Of a stretch of DNA of 64,000 bases, positions 63,411 to 64,000 are shown in pieces. Origin of the DNA: Roseibium algicola (GTDB lineage: Bacteria; Pseudomonadota; Alphaproteobacteria; Rhizobiales; Stappiaceae); NCBI RefSeq assembly GCF_001999245.1, contig NZ_CP019630.1:1674001-1738000 (forward strand), in the 5' to 3' direction. Numbering within the stretch: position 1 is the stretch's first letter; each line of letters opens with the position of its first letter. A model generated the notes under the pieces. The model was given only the letters and a program-made list of their open reading frames with translations, was not told the origin of the DNA and made no database searches. The translations under genes and the position numbers were made by a program.

Positions 63411-63649
63411 TCCGGCACCCGGGCAGGCTGCTTGCCGTCGCAAGAAAAGGAAAACTGCGGTCGGTCTTCGCAGATTAGCGAAGTCGGTTTAACTTCTTGC
63501 TCGCCAATTTCGAAAAATCGTCCACCTGTTTTTCGCTTTGCCATTGCAGTGTCGCAATTGATGACAACATTCTAAAGGTAAGCAAAAAGCGTCTCCCGTC
63601 TTCTCGGAGAGATGTAGCGCCTTCCATTGCGACGATCCCGGGGAATCCC

Positions 63650-64000
63650 ATGACCCAGAAAAAACGTTTTATTCTTTCCATTGACGGCGGCGGCATTCGT
63701 GGCCTCATTCCGCTTCGGCTGCTTGAGACACTTGAAAGCCGATTGAGCCAGCGCGGCGTTAGCGAGCCGCTGCACCAGGTTTTCGATCTGATGGCCGGTT
63801 CTTCTACCGGCGGCCTCATTGCTGCAGGCCTATCCGCCCCGCGCCCAGGCGGCACCGCTGGCGCACCTGCCGCGACCATTGATGAGCTGCGCAGCTTCTT
63901 CGAACGCGACGCGCGGGAAATCTTCAAATCATCAATCTCGGCACGACTGGCCAGAACCGTCACCAGTTCGCTTGGCCTGTTCGATGAAACCTACGATCCG
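63650..64000 (+). CDS. Patatin-like phospholipase, partial
   Basis: The frame opens at ATG 63650 after GGGG and runs unbroken for 117 codons to the window edge. It has the patatin oxyanion motif ILSIDGGGIRGLIPLRLLE at residues 8-26 and the nucleophile elbow LMAGSSTGGLIAAG, so it is a patatin/CapV-type lipid acyl hydrolase whose catalytic Asp lies beyond the window. Downstream partners cannot be seen. Confidence 0.88.
   Translation, partial: MTQKKRFILSIDGGGIRGLIPLRLLETLESRLSQRGVSEPLHQVFDLMAGSSTGGLIAAGLSAPRPGGTAGAPAATIDELRSFFERDAREIFKSSISARLARTVTSSLGLFDETYDP

Overview
The window is 64 kb of ordinary-density, GC-rich bacterial chromosome, about 57 protein genes with short gaps. Gene content (Flp/Tad pilus of the cpa type, short PutA with a divergent Lrp-type regulator, DUF1194, YtoQ, DUF1688, a MaoC-phosphotransacetylase fusion) points to an alphaproteobacterium, most likely a marine Hyphomicrobiales of the Stappiaceae (Roseibium/Labrenzia) type. 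That placement is inference from gene content; no database was searched. I see no rRNA, tRNA, CRISPR array, prophage or insertion sequence.

Region 1-6.2 kb is one end of a tight-adherence pilus locus: flp, cpaA, cpaB, cpaC and cpaD (cut by the window start) read leftward, and a free-standing secretin N-domain gene plus two TadE-like minor pilins read rightward from an AT-rich divergent promoter zone. Region 6.4-9.0 kb holds a MaoC-Pta fusion and acetate kinase. Region 9.0-16 kb is mixed metabolism: PhnD-like binding protein, HAD phosphatase, acetylpolyamine amidohydrolase, aldose epimerase, phosphomannomutase/phosphoglucomutase, a retropepsin-like protease and ribokinase.

Region 16-32.3 kb is the best-defined system: a leftward nucleoside-salvage supercluster. 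A SorC-type regulator is followed by two BMP/PnrA lipoprotein-like binding proteins, a double-NBD ATPase, two permeases, then cdd, purine nucleoside phosphorylase, deoC, deoA, deoB and an adenosine deaminase. A major facilitator gene on the other strand separates this from DUF1688 (URC4-like) and upp. Together they import nucleosides, deaminate and phosphorolyse them, and send (deoxy)ribose phosphate to glycolysis while the bases go to salvage or possibly the URC uracil route. Several intercistronic hairpins and a cluster of near-identical 13-bp palindromes in front of the regulator suggest how it is controlled.

Region 33-46 kb: DUF1194 von Willebrand-like protein; mgsA-glk-hrpB overlapping operon; an intergenic palindromic repeat; putA with divergent putR; a YnjBCD-type ABC transporter. 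Region 46-55.4 kb: bacterioferritin with its ferredoxin, a short-chain dehydrogenase, a large chemoreceptor, two RNA methyltransferase-like genes overlapping head to tail, an epimerase, 1-Cys peroxiredoxin, YtoQ and an atypical cold-shock protein. Region 55.4-64 kb: TPR-methyltransferase, a B12-binding radical SAM enzyme of the HpnP type, MFS exporter, carboxylesterase, an unknown acidic protein, M42 peptidase, alpha/beta hydrolase and a patatin-like protein cut by the window end.
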